DNA of 64,000 nucleotides. Origin: JAXLVB01 sp046329195. GTDB taxonomy: Bacteria > Bacteroidota > Bacteroidia > Cytophagales > Spirosomataceae. The stretch lies in NCBI GenBank assembly GCA_046329195.1, contig JAXLVB010000001.1, positions 2,542,001-2,606,000 of the forward strand. Reading direction: 5' to 3'. The notes under the pieces were generated by a model. That model was given only the letters and a program-made list of their open reading frames with translations. It did no database searches and was not told the DNA's origin. The position numbers and the translations under genes are program-made. Below are positions 37,857-46,654 of the stretch, one piece after another (the first letter of the stretch is position 1; each line of letters begins with the position of its first letter).

Positions 37857-39248
37857 ATGCGCTTTTATCTTCTGTTTTTTTGGTTGTTGGCTGTAACAGC
37901 CGCTGCCCAAACCTCCGATTCGTCGTTTGTCGTCATTCAACACATCCAGTTGGTGGGTAATCACCAAACCAAATCTTCTATTATTTTGCGGGAGTTAGAC
38001 CTTCACGAAGGTGATACCCTTCGGATAGCTGAGGCAGAAGAACGCCTCGAAAAAGACCGACGGAAGGTATTCAATACCAATTTGTTTTTGTCGGTTAAAC
38101 TTTCGCTGACCAATCAAGTTGCTCAAACGGCTGACTTACAGGTAGAAGTAAAAGAACAGTGGTTTATTTTCCCTTTTCCAGTGTTCCGATTTGCCGACCG
38201 AAACTTCAACGAATGGCTGTTTCAACGAGGGGCAGATTTGAGTCGAAGTATCTATGGTGTTAACTTCCGGCACCGCAATTTTAGGGGGCGAGCCGAGGAA
38301 TTACGCCTCAATTTGGAGTTTGGTTTTGCCCAATTTTTTGAGTTCTTCTACCGTATTCCTTACCTCAACAAATCGCAAAAAACGGGTGTAACCTTTGGCG
38401 TGTCGTACTCAGACACCAAAAACCTAGCCTATCGCACTGATTTAGATAAACTAACCTACCTAAAAAGCGACGATGTGTTGCGTAAGCGTTTTTATGCTAA
38501 TGTACTGTTTCGTCGTCGAAGTAAGTTCTATGATTTTCAGTACCTTGAACTTCGGTACACCAATACCAATTTGGCTGACACTGTAGCCAGATTTCTAAAT
38601 CCAAATTATTTTTTGAACGGTAGTACCAACCAGCGTTTTTGGCAACTTTCTTACACGTACACCTATGATTTTCGGGATAAAGCCCAATACCCGTTACGAG
38701 GACACTACCTATTTTTACAAGCTAATAAATATGGCCTTTTAACCTCCGATGACCTGAACCAACTTGACCTACTAGGCCGGTATTCGATATATCGCCCTTT
38801 GGGTGACAAGTGGTTTTTTCAGAGTACAGTAGGAGCCAAACTGTCGTTTCCGCAGCATCAGCCTTTTTCTCAAACTCGTGGCTTAGGCTATGGGCAAGAT
38901 TTAGTTCGAGGCTATGAACTATATGCTATTGATGGGCAAAGCTATGCCTACGTGCGTAACACCCTTCGATGGCAATGGATTAATACAGCTTATGATTTAA
39001 AGTTCTTGAAAATCAAGCAGTTCAATTCGTTTCCGCTCGAAGTATTCCCTAACTTGTTTGTAGATGCAGGTCAGGTCTGGAATGGCTATGCTGAGATGGC
39101 CAATAGCAAACTCTCCAATAAGTTTTTGATAGGCGGAGGCGTAGGGCTTGACTTTGTGATGTGGTACAATGCGGTTATGCGCTTGAATTACTCGTTCAAT
39201 GCAAAAGGAGAATCAGGTTTTCGGTTTAATTTGCTCAGGGAGTTTTAA
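37857..39248 (+). CDS. BamA/TamA-like outer-membrane beta-barrel protein with POTRA domain
   Basis: A 463-residue protein from the ATG at 37857 with a signal peptide (MRFYLLFFWLLAVTAAAQ). One POTRA-like domain occupies about residues 25-110 (IQHIQLVGNHQTKSSIILREL, EERLEKDRRKVFNTNLFLSV). A 16-strand Omp85-type barrel follows, with the usual late segment RGYELYAIDGQSYAYVRNTLRW and the ending GESGFRFNLLREF. A single POTRA makes it a small Omp85 member, possibly a TamA- or patatin-type translocation pore, not the essential BamA, which normally has five POTRAs. Transcribed alone, divergently from the MFS operon. Confidence 0.85.
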   Translation: MRFYLLFFWLLAVTAAAQTSDSSFVVIQHIQLVGNHQTKSSIILRELDLHEGDTLRIAEAEERLEKDRRKVFNTNLFLSVKLSLTNQVAQTADLQVEVKEQWFIFPFPVFRFADRNFNEWLFQRGADLSRSIYGVNFRHRNFRGRAEELRLNLEFGFAQFFEFFYRIPYLNKSQKTGVTFGVSYSDTKNLAYRTDLDKLTYLKSDDVLRKRFYANVLFRRRSKFYDFQYLELRYTNTNLADTVARFLNPNYFLNGSTNQRFWQLSYTYTYDFRDKAQYPLRGHYLFLQANKYGLLTSDDLNQLDLLGRYSIYRPLGDKWFFQSTVGAKLSFPQHQPFSQTRGLGYGQDLVRGYELYAIDGQSYAYVRNTLRWQWINTAYDLKFLKIKQFNSFPLEVFPNLFVDAGQVWNGYAEMANSKLSNKFLIGGGVGLDFVMWYNAVMRLNYSFNAKGESGFRFNLLREF

Positions 39249-39342
39249 AGAGTGATGTGGTGAAGATGCTTGTGCATAACGCTAAAATCTAGCAAATTGG
39301 CCTGATTATAAAAGAATTAGCCTCATAAACCTCTATCAACCG

Positions 39343-40125
39343 ATGAAAAAAGCCTTTATACTCTTGTTATGCATGAACTGTGTTGTTGTGTCAGTCTTGG
39401 CCCAGCAGAATCTTACTGAAATTAAATCGGGGGTGATTCGATGGGATAGCTTAGTGGTCAAAACCGAAAATGGGCGTACTCGCCGCCTGCTTACAGAAGG
39501 TACTAGCACCCATCTAAAATACTTCAGAGTACACGCTACTACCATTGAGCCAGGCAAAGCACCAAATCCGCCCCACCCCAACAAAGATGCCGACGAATTA
39601 ATCATTGTGAAAGAAGGAAAGGTTAAGTTTACGATTGGCTCTCAAAGCAAAATCATCGAGCCAGGTGGAGTGGCTGTGGTTTTGTCTGAAGAAGTACATG
39701 GTTTAGAAAACGTGGGCGATGTACCAGCTACTTATTATGTGTTTCGATACCAATCCAAAACCCCAACTGATTTGGAACGTGGAGCCAAAGCAGGTGGCTC
39801 GCTGTTGCTCCGAAAAGAAGACCTAACTTTCAAACCCCACGATAAAGGTGGTCGCAGAGACTATTACAACCGAGCTACTACCCAATGTGCGGTGTTTGAG
39901 ATGCACACTACTGCCCTCAATGCTGGCTTAGAAAGCCATCAACCTCATACACACCTCACCGAAGAAGCCTTGCTAATTACCAAAGGAACGGTTTCGATGG
40001 TTATTGACTGCAAGATTTATCAAGCCAAAGCAGGTGATTTAGTCATTTTGGCCTCCAATGTACCCCACGCCCTGATCAATACATCAGGTACGCAGTGCGA
40101 GTATTTTGCTTTTACGTGGCGATAG
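39343..40125 (+). CDS. Secreted bicupin protein
   Basis: A 260-residue protein with a signal peptide ending VLAQQ (residue ~22). Two cupin domains follow. The first (about 60-145) has PPHPNKDADELIIVKEGKVKF and EEVHGLENVG; the second (about 175-258) has SHQPHTHLTEEALLITKGTVSM and SNVPHALINTSG. The HxH...E...H pattern in the second domain suggests an intact metal site. In the first, NPPHPNKDADE keeps fewer histidines. The fold includes ureidoglycine aminohydrolase and dioxygenases, but an exported bicupin of this kind has no assigned substrate. Transcribed alone. Confidence 0.82.
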   Translation: MKKAFILLLCMNCVVVSVLAQQNLTEIKSGVIRWDSLVVKTENGRTRRLLTEGTSTHLKYFRVHATTIEPGKAPNPPHPNKDADELIIVKEGKVKFTIGSQSKIIEPGGVAVVLSEEVHGLENVGDVPATYYVFRYQSKTPTDLERGAKAGGSLLLRKEDLTFKPHDKGGRRDYYNRATTQCAVFEMHTTALNAGLESHQPHTHLTEEALLITKGTVSMVIDCKIYQAKAGDLVILASNVPHALINTSGTQCEYFAFTWR

Positions 40126-40128
40126 TGG

Positions 40129-40181
40129 TATCCAAACAAAGAGAGTCTCAGTAGTTTGCCGAGACTCTCTTTGTTTGGATA
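40129..40181. terminator. Bidirectional terminator between bicupin and ilvE
   Basis: A perfect 21-bp inverted repeat (40129-40149 with 40161-40181; core CAAAGAGAGTCTC / GAGACTCTCTTTG) has an 11-nt loop. It lies between convergent stops at 40125 and 40197 and serves both. Confidence 0.85.
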
Positions 40182-40196
40182 TGATGATTAACGAAA

Positions 40197-41264
40197 TTAC
40201 ACTTTATATACCCAGCCGTGCATATCAGGGCGTTGGCCACGTTTGATAGCTTCCATTTCGCTCTTGGCACGTGCTCCAAACGCATTGGCATCCCACTCAG
40301 GTAAGGTGTAGTCAACGCCATCGTAAGCAATGACCGAAATAGGTGACACAACTGCTGCCGTACCTGCCCCGAAGGCTTCTTGGAGTGTACCATTTTTGAT
40401 AGCCTCAATCACCTCTGCCACAGATACTTTACGTTCTTCTACAGGCATTCCGAAATCCTTGGCAAGTTGAATGATGGTCTTGCGAGTAACGCCGTCCAGA
40501 ATGGTATCGCTGGTAGCAGGTGTAATGAGCGTGTTGTTAATCACAAACATGAAGTTCATCGTACCTGCCTCTTCGATATACTTGTGCTCCAAGGCATCGG
40601 TCCAAATCAGCTGGTCGTAGCCTTTGTCTTGAGCCAGTTTGGCTGGATACAGCGAGCCAGCGTAGTTTCCTGCATTTTTAGAAAAACCAACACCACCCGG
40701 CGCTGACCGAATGTACTGAGTCTCGACCCACACCTTGACGGGCTTGGCATAGTAAGCACCTACTGGGCACGTGAAAATCACGAAACGGTAGGTTTTAGAA
40801 GGCGTTACACCAATGTACTCGTCGGTAGCAAACATGTAGGGGCGGATGTACAGCGAGCTATCTTGTTGAGTAGGTACCCAGCCTGCATCTATTTTGAGCA
40901 GTTCGCTGAAGCCCTCCATAAAAATTTCTTCGGGGATTTCGGCCATACACAAGCGGCGAGCCGATTGGTTGAGGCGGCGAGCATTGTCTAAAGGGCGGAA
41001 TACCAATACTTCTCCTGCGTCATTTTTGTAGGCTTTCATCCCCTCAAAAATAGACTGGCCATAATGCAACGCCATTAAGGCTGGCGTAAAAGTCATGTCG
41101 GCATACGGCACAATGCGCAAATCTTGCCATTGTCCGTCAGCATAGTCGGCCACAAACATGTGGTCAGAAAACGTGCGACCAAAAATCAAATTGTCAAAGT
41201 CAACTGTTTCTAAGCGAGACTTCGCCACAGGATGAAAAGCGATATTGAGTAATTCCGCTGTCAT
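40197..41264 (-). CDS. ilvE: Branched-chain amino acid aminotransferase
   Basis: A 355-residue fold-type IV PLP enzyme that exchanges amino groups between glutamate and leucine, isoleucine or valine. It shows MALHYGQSIFEGMKAY, RPLDNARRLNQSARRLCM and the PLP lysine in GFSKNAGNYAGSL, followed by WTDALEHKYIEEAGTMNFMFV. The length and motifs match the eukaryotic-like/type-II BCAT of Bacteroidota (about 355) rather than the short E. coli IlvE (about 309). Monocistronic, 67 bp after the corrinoid adenosyltransferase gene on the same strand. Confidence 0.94.
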   Translation of the reverse strand: MTAELLNIAFHPVAKSRLETVDFDNLIFGRTFSDHMFVADYADGQWQDLRIVPYADMTFTPALMALHYGQSIFEGMKAYKNDAGEVLVFRPLDNARRLNQSARRLCMAEIPEEIFMEGFSELLKIDAGWVPTQQDSSLYIRPYMFATDEYIGVTPSKTYRFVIFTCPVGAYYAKPVKVWVETQYIRSAPGGVGFSKNAGNYAGSLYPAKLAQDKGYDQLIWTDALEHKYIEEAGTMNFMFVINNTLITPATSDTILDGVTRKTIIQLAKDFGMPVEERKVSVAEVIEAIKNGTLQEAFGAGTAAVVSPISVIAYDGVDYTLPEWDANAFGARAKSEMEAIKRGQRPDMHGWVYKV

Positions 41265-41331
41265 AGAAGTAAGTTATAGAGAGTTATACCACACTTTTGG
41301 GGTGTCCCAATGTATCAAATCATAGTACACA

Positions 41332-41883
41332 TTACGTTCTGGGATACCACTTTATTTCTTCAACGTTCAATTCTTGTGCCATTTTTCGAGCCAACACAAA
41401 CAAATAGTCAGAAAGCCGATTTAAGTATCGAATCACCAGTTCTTCTACAGGTTCGTGTTCATCGAGGGCTATTACTAACCGTTCGGCACGGCGGCAGACG
41501 GTTCGAGCCAAATGACAAAAAGATACACTTTGATGACCTCCAGGCAATACAAAATGGCGCAATTCTGGCAACTCGGCATCCATTGCATCCATCTCGTTTT
41601 CAAGCAGTAGCACATCGGTTTCGAGCAGGTCAGGAAGTACCTTTTTGCCCATTTTGGCTGGGTCGGTTGCCAAATGAGAACCAAGTGTAAACAAACGGTC
41701 TTGAATCTCTTTTAACACGACTCGCCGTTTCTCGTTTACGGGCTGGTCACTCACCAGTCCTATATACGAATTGAGTTCATCTACCGTGCCGTAACTGTCG
41801 ATACGAAGGGTTGCTTTGCTAACCCGAGTACCTCCAATCAACGAGGTCTGCCCTTTGTCACCGGTTTTGGTGTAAATTTTCAT
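41332..41883 (-). CDS. Cob(I)yrinic acid a,c-diamide adenosyltransferase, PduO type
   Basis: A 183-residue enzyme that transfers adenosine from ATP to cob(I)alamin to make adenosylcobalamin. The PduO/MMAB signatures are present: TKTGDKGQT at residues 5-13, RIDSYGTVDELNSYIG, and CRRAERLV with NRLSDYLFVLAR near the C-terminus. Cytosolic trimer in characterised members. No B12 riboswitch was recognised upstream. Other cobalamin genes are absent from the window, so it serves salvage or a distant pathway. Confidence 0.93.
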   Translation of the reverse strand: MKIYTKTGDKGQTSLIGGTRVSKATLRIDSYGTVDELNSYIGLVSDQPVNEKRRVVLKEIQDRLFTLGSHLATDPAKMGKKVLPDLLETDVLLLENEMDAMDAELPELRHFVLPGGHQSVSFCHLARTVCRRAERLVIALDEHEPVEELVIRYLNRLSDYLFVLARKMAQELNVEEIKWYPRT

Positions 41884-42232
41884 GCAATCAACGATTTTTT
41901 TAAAAGACTTCCAAATCTTACTTTTAAAATAGGTAGAGTTCTCAAAATATTATTTTGATAAAACTAATCATAAACCTTTTTGGTAATATATTACAGAATA
42001 AAATTTTGTTGTTGTGGCAATAATATACAAAGTAAACGAAAAATATTTTTTGAGTACAATTACTCAATAGCCCTTTAAAGAGCTTGGTTTACTCGGAATA
42101 AGCTTCTTTTTTACTAGCCACTTATTATGATATAACTGATTTTTGGGAAGAATGATTTCGCAAACTGCTGCCTTTGCACTACAAATTAGGTACTTTTGCC
42201 AAAGAAATTTTCCAGTACTTGCGTTATTTATT
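41884..42232. other. AT-rich divergent intergenic region with two palindromes
   Basis: About 350 bp of AT-rich DNA between the corrinoid adenosyltransferase (minus) and the YheT-like hydrolase (plus). It holds a 15-bp palindrome CAAAATATTATTTTG (41943-41957), a stem TTGAGTA-CAAT-TACTCAA (42051-42068) and a -7 box at 42191-42198. No gene was seen in it. Confidence 0.55.
42191..42198 (+). promoter_or_regulatory. Putative -7 promoter box of the YheT-like hydrolase
   Basis: TACTTTTG matches TAnnTTTG and lies 35 bp before the ATG at 42233, inside the longer frame from 42143. It therefore supports the internal start. Confidence 0.55.
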
Positions 42233-43210
42233 ATGCCAGTCCTCAGTACGTTTGATTACACCCCACCGATTTGGTTACCCAATGGGCACTTTCAAACCAT
42301 CTATCCCTCCGTTTTTCGCAAAGTACACGGCGTAAACTATATCCGTGAGCGCATCGCCACACCCGACAACGACTTTTTGGATTTGGACTGGTCGCTGGCC
42401 ACGCCGTCACAGCAAACCGTTCGGCTGGTTATATTATCGCATGGTTTAGAGGGCGATAGCCACCGACAATACATACTTGGCATGGTCAAACTGCTCAATC
42501 ATAATGGTTTTGACTGCCTGGCGTGGAACTACCGAGGGTGTAGCGGTGAGGTGAATCGTCAGTTGCGTTTTTACCATAGCGGTGCCACCGACGACCTCGA
42601 CTGGGTGGTGAGGCATGCCCTCGGCAAGGGCTATGGCGATATTTCAATGATTGGTTTTAGCTTAGGCGGCAACCAAACGCTCAAGTTTTTGGGCGAAAAT
42701 GCTGCCCATTTGTATCCACAGATTCGGAGAGCCGTAACGTTTTCGGTACCCTTGCATTTGTCGAGCGGGAGTACTAAACTGGAACGTTGGCAAAACTGGA
42801 TTTATACCGAACGCTTCAACCGAAGCCTCAAGAAAAAAGTAGCGGATAAAGCCGCCCTCATGCCTGACAAAATTGACACTTCTTATCTAAAAAAAATTGT
42901 CACGTTGCGGGATTTTGACAATTATTACACCTCTCGCCTCCACGGCTTCACCGACGCCGAAGACTACTATACTCGCAACAGCTCGTTGTTTTTTGTGGAC
43001 CATATCCAAGTCCCTACGCTTATTGTCAACGCCCAAAACGACCCTTTTTTAGCGACCGAATCTTTTCCTTTTGCTCAACTCAAAGCACATCCTTCGGTTT
43101 GTTTTGAAGCACCTGCCGAAGGGGGACATTGTGGATTTTGGCCCCGAAACTACCAAGGTTTTTTGTGGTCAGAGCAGCGGGCATTGCGTTTTTTAGAAGC
43201 GCAGGGGTAA
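42233..43210 (+). CDS. YheT-family alpha/beta hydrolase
   Basis: A 325-residue cytosolic hydrolase from the ATG at 42233. The frame runs upstream to 42143 but a promoter box falls inside that extension. The start reads FDYTPPIWLPNGHFQTIYPS, the hallmark opening of the YheT/ABHD1-3 family. The oxyanion segment is LSHGLEGDSHRQYILGM, the nucleophile elbow GFSLGGNQ, the acid in VNAQNDPFL and the His in EGGHCGFW. Family members are probable esterases or lipases of short acyl lipids. Substrate unknown. Monocistronic. Confidence 0.9.
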   Translation: MPVLSTFDYTPPIWLPNGHFQTIYPSVFRKVHGVNYIRERIATPDNDFLDLDWSLATPSQQTVRLVILSHGLEGDSHRQYILGMVKLLNHNGFDCLAWNYRGCSGEVNRQLRFYHSGATDDLDWVVRHALGKGYGDISMIGFSLGGNQTLKFLGENAAHLYPQIRRAVTFSVPLHLSSGSTKLERWQNWIYTERFNRSLKKKVADKAALMPDKIDTSYLKKIVTLRDFDNYYTSRLHGFTDAEDYYTRNSSLFFVDHIQVPTLIVNAQNDPFLATESFPFAQLKAHPSVCFEAPAEGGHCGFWPRNYQGFLWSEQRALRFLEAQG

Positions 43211-43296
43211 TGCCATACTTCTACTTAGCCGACCTGTTTACAAGAGTTTTAGGTCTTTTTACCTATCAATCACCCAAGCGTACGCTCTTTTTTTCG

Positions 43297-43304
43297 TACC
43301 TTTG
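43297..43304 (+). promoter_or_regulatory. Putative -7 promoter box of the SerB-SerA fusion gene
   Basis: TACCTTTG matches TAnnTTTG, about 143 bp upstream of the fusion gene's ATG. A long leader would follow. No -33 element was assigned. Confidence 0.4.
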
Positions 43305-43446
43305 CGGCTGTTTAAGTTTTTCAGTAAACTGGCAATGGTAACATACGTCTAGCTAAAGCATAACACTCAGAAAATGAGAGGGTTTTGGTATAAATCCTGT
43401 TATTGCTGGTTTTTACGTTGTTAATCGTGCCTGCTCCCAGAAAACA

Positions 43447-45357
43447 ATGCTCACCAAAACCTTGGAACAAACGTATTTTATCATTGATTTCGACAGCACT
43501 TTTACGAAAGTAGAAGGACTCGACGAACTCGCTGCCATAGCACTGGCAGGTAACAAAGACCGTGGCCGTATCGTGCAGGAAATCCGTGACCTGACCGATC
43601 AAGGCATGAATGGCGAAATCCCCTTTTCGGAGGCACTTTCTCGCCGAATCGCTCTGCTACAAGCTTCCCGTACTCATATCGAAGAACTGGTAGAAGTACT
43701 AATGGGCAAAATCTCCGATTCGTTTCAGCGTAACCGTAAGTTTATCAACGAATTTGCCGACCAAATCTTCATTGTATCGAGCGGATTCAAAGAGTTTATT
43801 GTTCCGATTGTGACCTCGATGGGGGTTCGTGAAGAAAACGTATATGCCAATACATTTCGCTTCGATGCCGAAGGTAACATCATTGGTGTTGACGAATCCA
43901 ACGTACTTTCGCAAGACGGCGGTAAGGTGAAGCTCCTCCAACAGTTGAGTTTTCCGGGGGATGTTTACGTCATTGGCGATGGTTATACCGACTACGAATT
44001 GAAGGAGTCTGGTTTGGCCAATAAGTTTTTTGCTTTTACCGAAAATGTTGAGAGAGAACGAGTTGTCGAAAAGGCAGACCACATTGTGCCATCGTTGGAC
44101 GAGTTTTTGTTTATCAACAAGTTGTCCAGAAGCCAGTCCTACCCCAAAAGCCGAATCAAGGTGTTGCTCCTCGAAAACGTTCATGCCAAAGCCGTAGAGA
44201 TGTTTCGAAAAGAAGGCTTTCAGGTAGAGCTATTGAAGGGCGCTTTGGACGAAGACGAACTCATCGAAAAAATCAAAGGGGTGTCTATCTTAGGGATTCG
44301 TTCCAAAACCAACGTAACCAAACGAGTGCTTGAGCATGAAAACGCCAGCCGCTTGATGTGTGTGGGAGCGTTTTGTATTGGGACCAACCAGATTGATTTA
44401 GAAGAAAGTGAGCGCCGAGGTATTGCCGTGTTTAATGCTCCTTACAGTAACACCCGCTCGGTAGTCGAACTGGCCGTTGGCGAAATCATCATGCTGATTC
44501 GAAACATCCCCGACAAGTCAAACAAAATGCACGAAGGGGTATGGGACAAGTCGGCCAATAATAGCTTTGAGATTCGGGGCAAAAAATTAGGTTTGATTGG
44601 CTACGGTAACATTGGCACGCAGCTTTCGGTAGTGGCCGAAGCGCTGGGGATGAAGGTGTATTTTTATGACATTGTGGACAAGCTGGCGCTGGGTAATGCC
44701 CAAAAATGTCAGTCGCTTGACGAACTGCTGGGCTTGGCCGATGTCATCAGTATGCACGTAGATGGCCGAAAAGACAACACCAATCTGATTGGTGAGCATG
44801 AGTTTGCTAAAATGAAAGAGGGCGTTATCTTCTTGAATTTGGCTCGTGGCCACGTGGTAGATGTAGCAGCGTTGGTTGATGCCATTAAATCGGGCAAAGT
44901 ACGGGGTGCAGGTGTGGATGTGTTCCCTTACGAACCTAAGACCAACAGCGAGCCGTTTTTGAACGAATTGCGTGGCTTACCCAACGTGATTCTGACCCCC
45001 CACATAGGCGGTAGTACCGAAGAAGCTCAAGAAAACATTGGAGTGTTTGTACCCAACAAATTGTTGGAGTTTGTCAACAAAGGCAATACCTACGGAAGCG
45101 TCAATTTCCCCGAAATCCAATTGCCACCGTTGCAGAACTCACACCGTTTGTTACATGTCCACGACAACGTTCCGGGTGTGTTGGCCAAAATTAACAGCAT
45201 TTTTGCTAATCATGGTGTGAACATTTCGGGTCAGTACCTCAAGACTAGCGATAAAATCGGTTATGTTATTACCGACATCTCGAAAGATTACAATGACGAG
45301 ATGATTCAAGACCTCCGTAACATCGAACAGACCATTAAGTTTAGGATGTTGTATTAA
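43447..45357 (+). CDS. serA: Fused phosphoserine phosphatase and 3-phosphoglycerate dehydrogenase (SerB-SerA)
   Basis: A 636-residue two-enzyme fusion. Residues 10-220 are a HAD phosphatase of the SerB kind: DFDST at 14-18 (nucleophile D14, acid D16), SSG at 111-113, K160 and GDGYTDYE at 177-184. Residues 236-550 are 3-phosphoglycerate dehydrogenase: NAD loop GLIGYGNIG, then the catalytic Arg in NLARGH, Glu in VFPYEP and His in LTPHIGGST. Residues ~565-636 form an ACT domain (HDNVPGVLAKINSIFANHGVNI), likely binding serine for feedback control. The fusion supplies steps 1 and 3 of serine synthesis; SerC is the next gene. Length far exceeds plain SerA (about 410 with ACT). Confidence 0.92.
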   Translation: MLTKTLEQTYFIIDFDSTFTKVEGLDELAAIALAGNKDRGRIVQEIRDLTDQGMNGEIPFSEALSRRIALLQASRTHIEELVEVLMGKISDSFQRNRKFINEFADQIFIVSSGFKEFIVPIVTSMGVREENVYANTFRFDAEGNIIGVDESNVLSQDGGKVKLLQQLSFPGDVYVIGDGYTDYELKESGLANKFFAFTENVERERVVEKADHIVPSLDEFLFINKLSRSQSYPKSRIKVLLLENVHAKAVEMFRKEGFQVELLKGALDEDELIEKIKGVSILGIRSKTNVTKRVLEHENASRLMCVGAFCIGTNQIDLEESERRGIAVFNAPYSNTRSVVELAVGEIIMLIRNIPDKSNKMHEGVWDKSANNSFEIRGKKLGLIGYGNIGTQLSVVAEALGMKVYFYDIVDKLALGNAQKCQSLDELLGLADVISMHVDGRKDNTNLIGEHEFAKMKEGVIFLNLARGHVVDVAALVDAIKSGKVRGAGVDVFPYEPKTNSEPFLNELRGLPNVILTPHIGGSTEEAQENIGVFVPNKLLEFVNKGNTYGSVNFPEIQLPPLQNSHRLLHVHDNVPGVLAKINSIFANHGVNISGQYLKTSDKIGYVITDISKDYNDEMIQDLRNIEQTIKFRMLY

Positions 45358-45415
45358 AACAGCGTACTGCCTTCGTGCAAGTATTCCGTTTTACGTTGAA
45401 TGTCGCATGATAAGT

Positions 45416-45457
45416 AAGACCTCTGACAGCGGCTCTAGGCCGTGTTAGAGGTCTTTA
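45416..45457 (+). terminator. Terminator-like hairpin between serBA fusion and serC
   Basis: The stem AAGACCTCT / AGAGGTCTT (45416-45424 with 45447-45455) has an inner GCGGC/GGCCG pairing, followed by only a short T stretch. It may terminate or attenuate the first gene before serC. Confidence 0.6.
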
Positions 45458-45496
45458 ATAAATGCCTTCAAAATATAATTCAGACCCCACTGAATA

Positions 45497-46654
45497 ATGC
45501 GAAAAACTTATTTTACACCTGGCCCAGCAGCCTTATATCCAACGCTCGAAAAACATATCCAGACGGCGTTGGACGAGCAAATTGGCTCTATTTCGCACCG
45601 CTCACAGAAATTCCGAGATAGTTACAAGTACACCGCTACGCAGCTACGTACGCTACTGAGTATTCCAGACAGCCATGCCATTTTTTTTATGAGTTCGGCT
45701 ACTGAAATCTGGGAACGCTTGGTTATGAACTGTGTGGGGTTGGAGAGTTTTCACTTGGTAAACGGTTCCTTTTCTCGCAAGTTCTATGACTTTTCGGTAG
45801 AATTGGGTCGTCATGCCCATATCTTCGAGAAACCATTAGGCGAGGGCTTTTTCTACGAAGAGTTTGAAAATCAGCTTGATAAAAAACGTACCACTAATAA
45901 AGTCTTGGTCAGAGCGGGTTTTCAGTCGGCCTCCGAAGAAATGGTGAAAATACCCGAGTATGCCGAGCTAGTAGCCCTTACGCATAACGAAACTTCTACG
46001 GGTGTACAAATGCGCCCAGTGGACATCCATCAGCTCAAGCGGAGTTACCGAGACAAGCTTTTTGTGGTGGACATGGTGTCGTCGGCGCCTTACCCAGAGC
46101 TAGACTACGATTTGATTGATTCGGCCTATTTTTCAGTGCAAAAGTCGTTTGGCTTACCAGCTGGGTTGGGCGTGTGGATTGTAAGCCCTAAGTGCTTAGA
46201 AAAAGCTCTTCAGCTCCAAAAAGAAGGTTATACGATTGGCACCTATCACAGCCTGCCATCGTTATGGAAAAATTATGAAAAGTGGGAAACACCCGAAACA
46301 CCTAATGTTTGGAACATTTACTTGTTGGGTAAAGTAGCCGAAGACATGAATAACAAAGGCATAGACCTGATTCGGAAAGAAACGGAACTGAAGGCTAAAA
46401 AACTATATGAATTTGCCGAAAAAAGCGAGGCGTTTGACATCTTTGTGAAACAACCCGAACACCGTTCTCAAACTGTGGTGGTACTCAATACACAAGCTCC
46501 AGCCGCTGAGGTAATCGACTCGGTAAAACAGCAAAACAAAGTGCTGGGTAGCGGCTACGGTAGCCTCAAACCTAACCAAATCCGCATAGCCAACTTCCCC
46601 GCCATATCAGTCGAACAAGTAGAGGAGCTTATTGAAGACTTGAAGAAACTATGA
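45497..46654 (+). CDS. serC: Phosphoserine aminotransferase-like class V aminotransferase
   Basis: A 385-residue PLP enzyme. It opens with YFTPGPAALYPTLEKHIQTAL and has ISHRSQKF, HNETSTGVQM, VVDMVSSAPYPELDYD and the PLP lysine in SVQKSFGLPAGLGVW. The order and motifs fit SerC, which makes phosphoserine from 3-phosphohydroxypyruvate and glutamate. The preceding gene provides the dehydrogenase and the phosphatase, so the three-step serine route is encoded in two adjacent genes. Its stop overlaps the next gene by ATGA. The gap to the fusion gene contains a hairpin. Confidence 0.9.
   Translation: MRKTYFTPGPAALYPTLEKHIQTALDEQIGSISHRSQKFRDSYKYTATQLRTLLSIPDSHAIFFMSSATEIWERLVMNCVGLESFHLVNGSFSRKFYDFSVELGRHAHIFEKPLGEGFFYEEFENQLDKKRTTNKVLVRAGFQSASEEMVKIPEYAELVALTHNETSTGVQMRPVDIHQLKRSYRDKLFVVDMVSSAPYPELDYDLIDSAYFSVQKSFGLPAGLGVWIVSPKCLEKALQLQKEGYTIGTYHSLPSLWKNYEKWETPETPNVWNIYLLGKVAEDMNNKGIDLIRKETELKAKKLYEFAEKSEAFDIFVKQPEHRSQTVVVLNTQAPAAEVIDSVKQQNKVLGSGYGSLKPNQIRIANFPAISVEQVEELIEDLKKL

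Noticed and set aside
41884..41957. B12 (cobalamin) riboswitch before the corrinoid adenosyltransferase
   Set aside because: The region is AT-rich and too short, with no B12-box-like conserved sequence.
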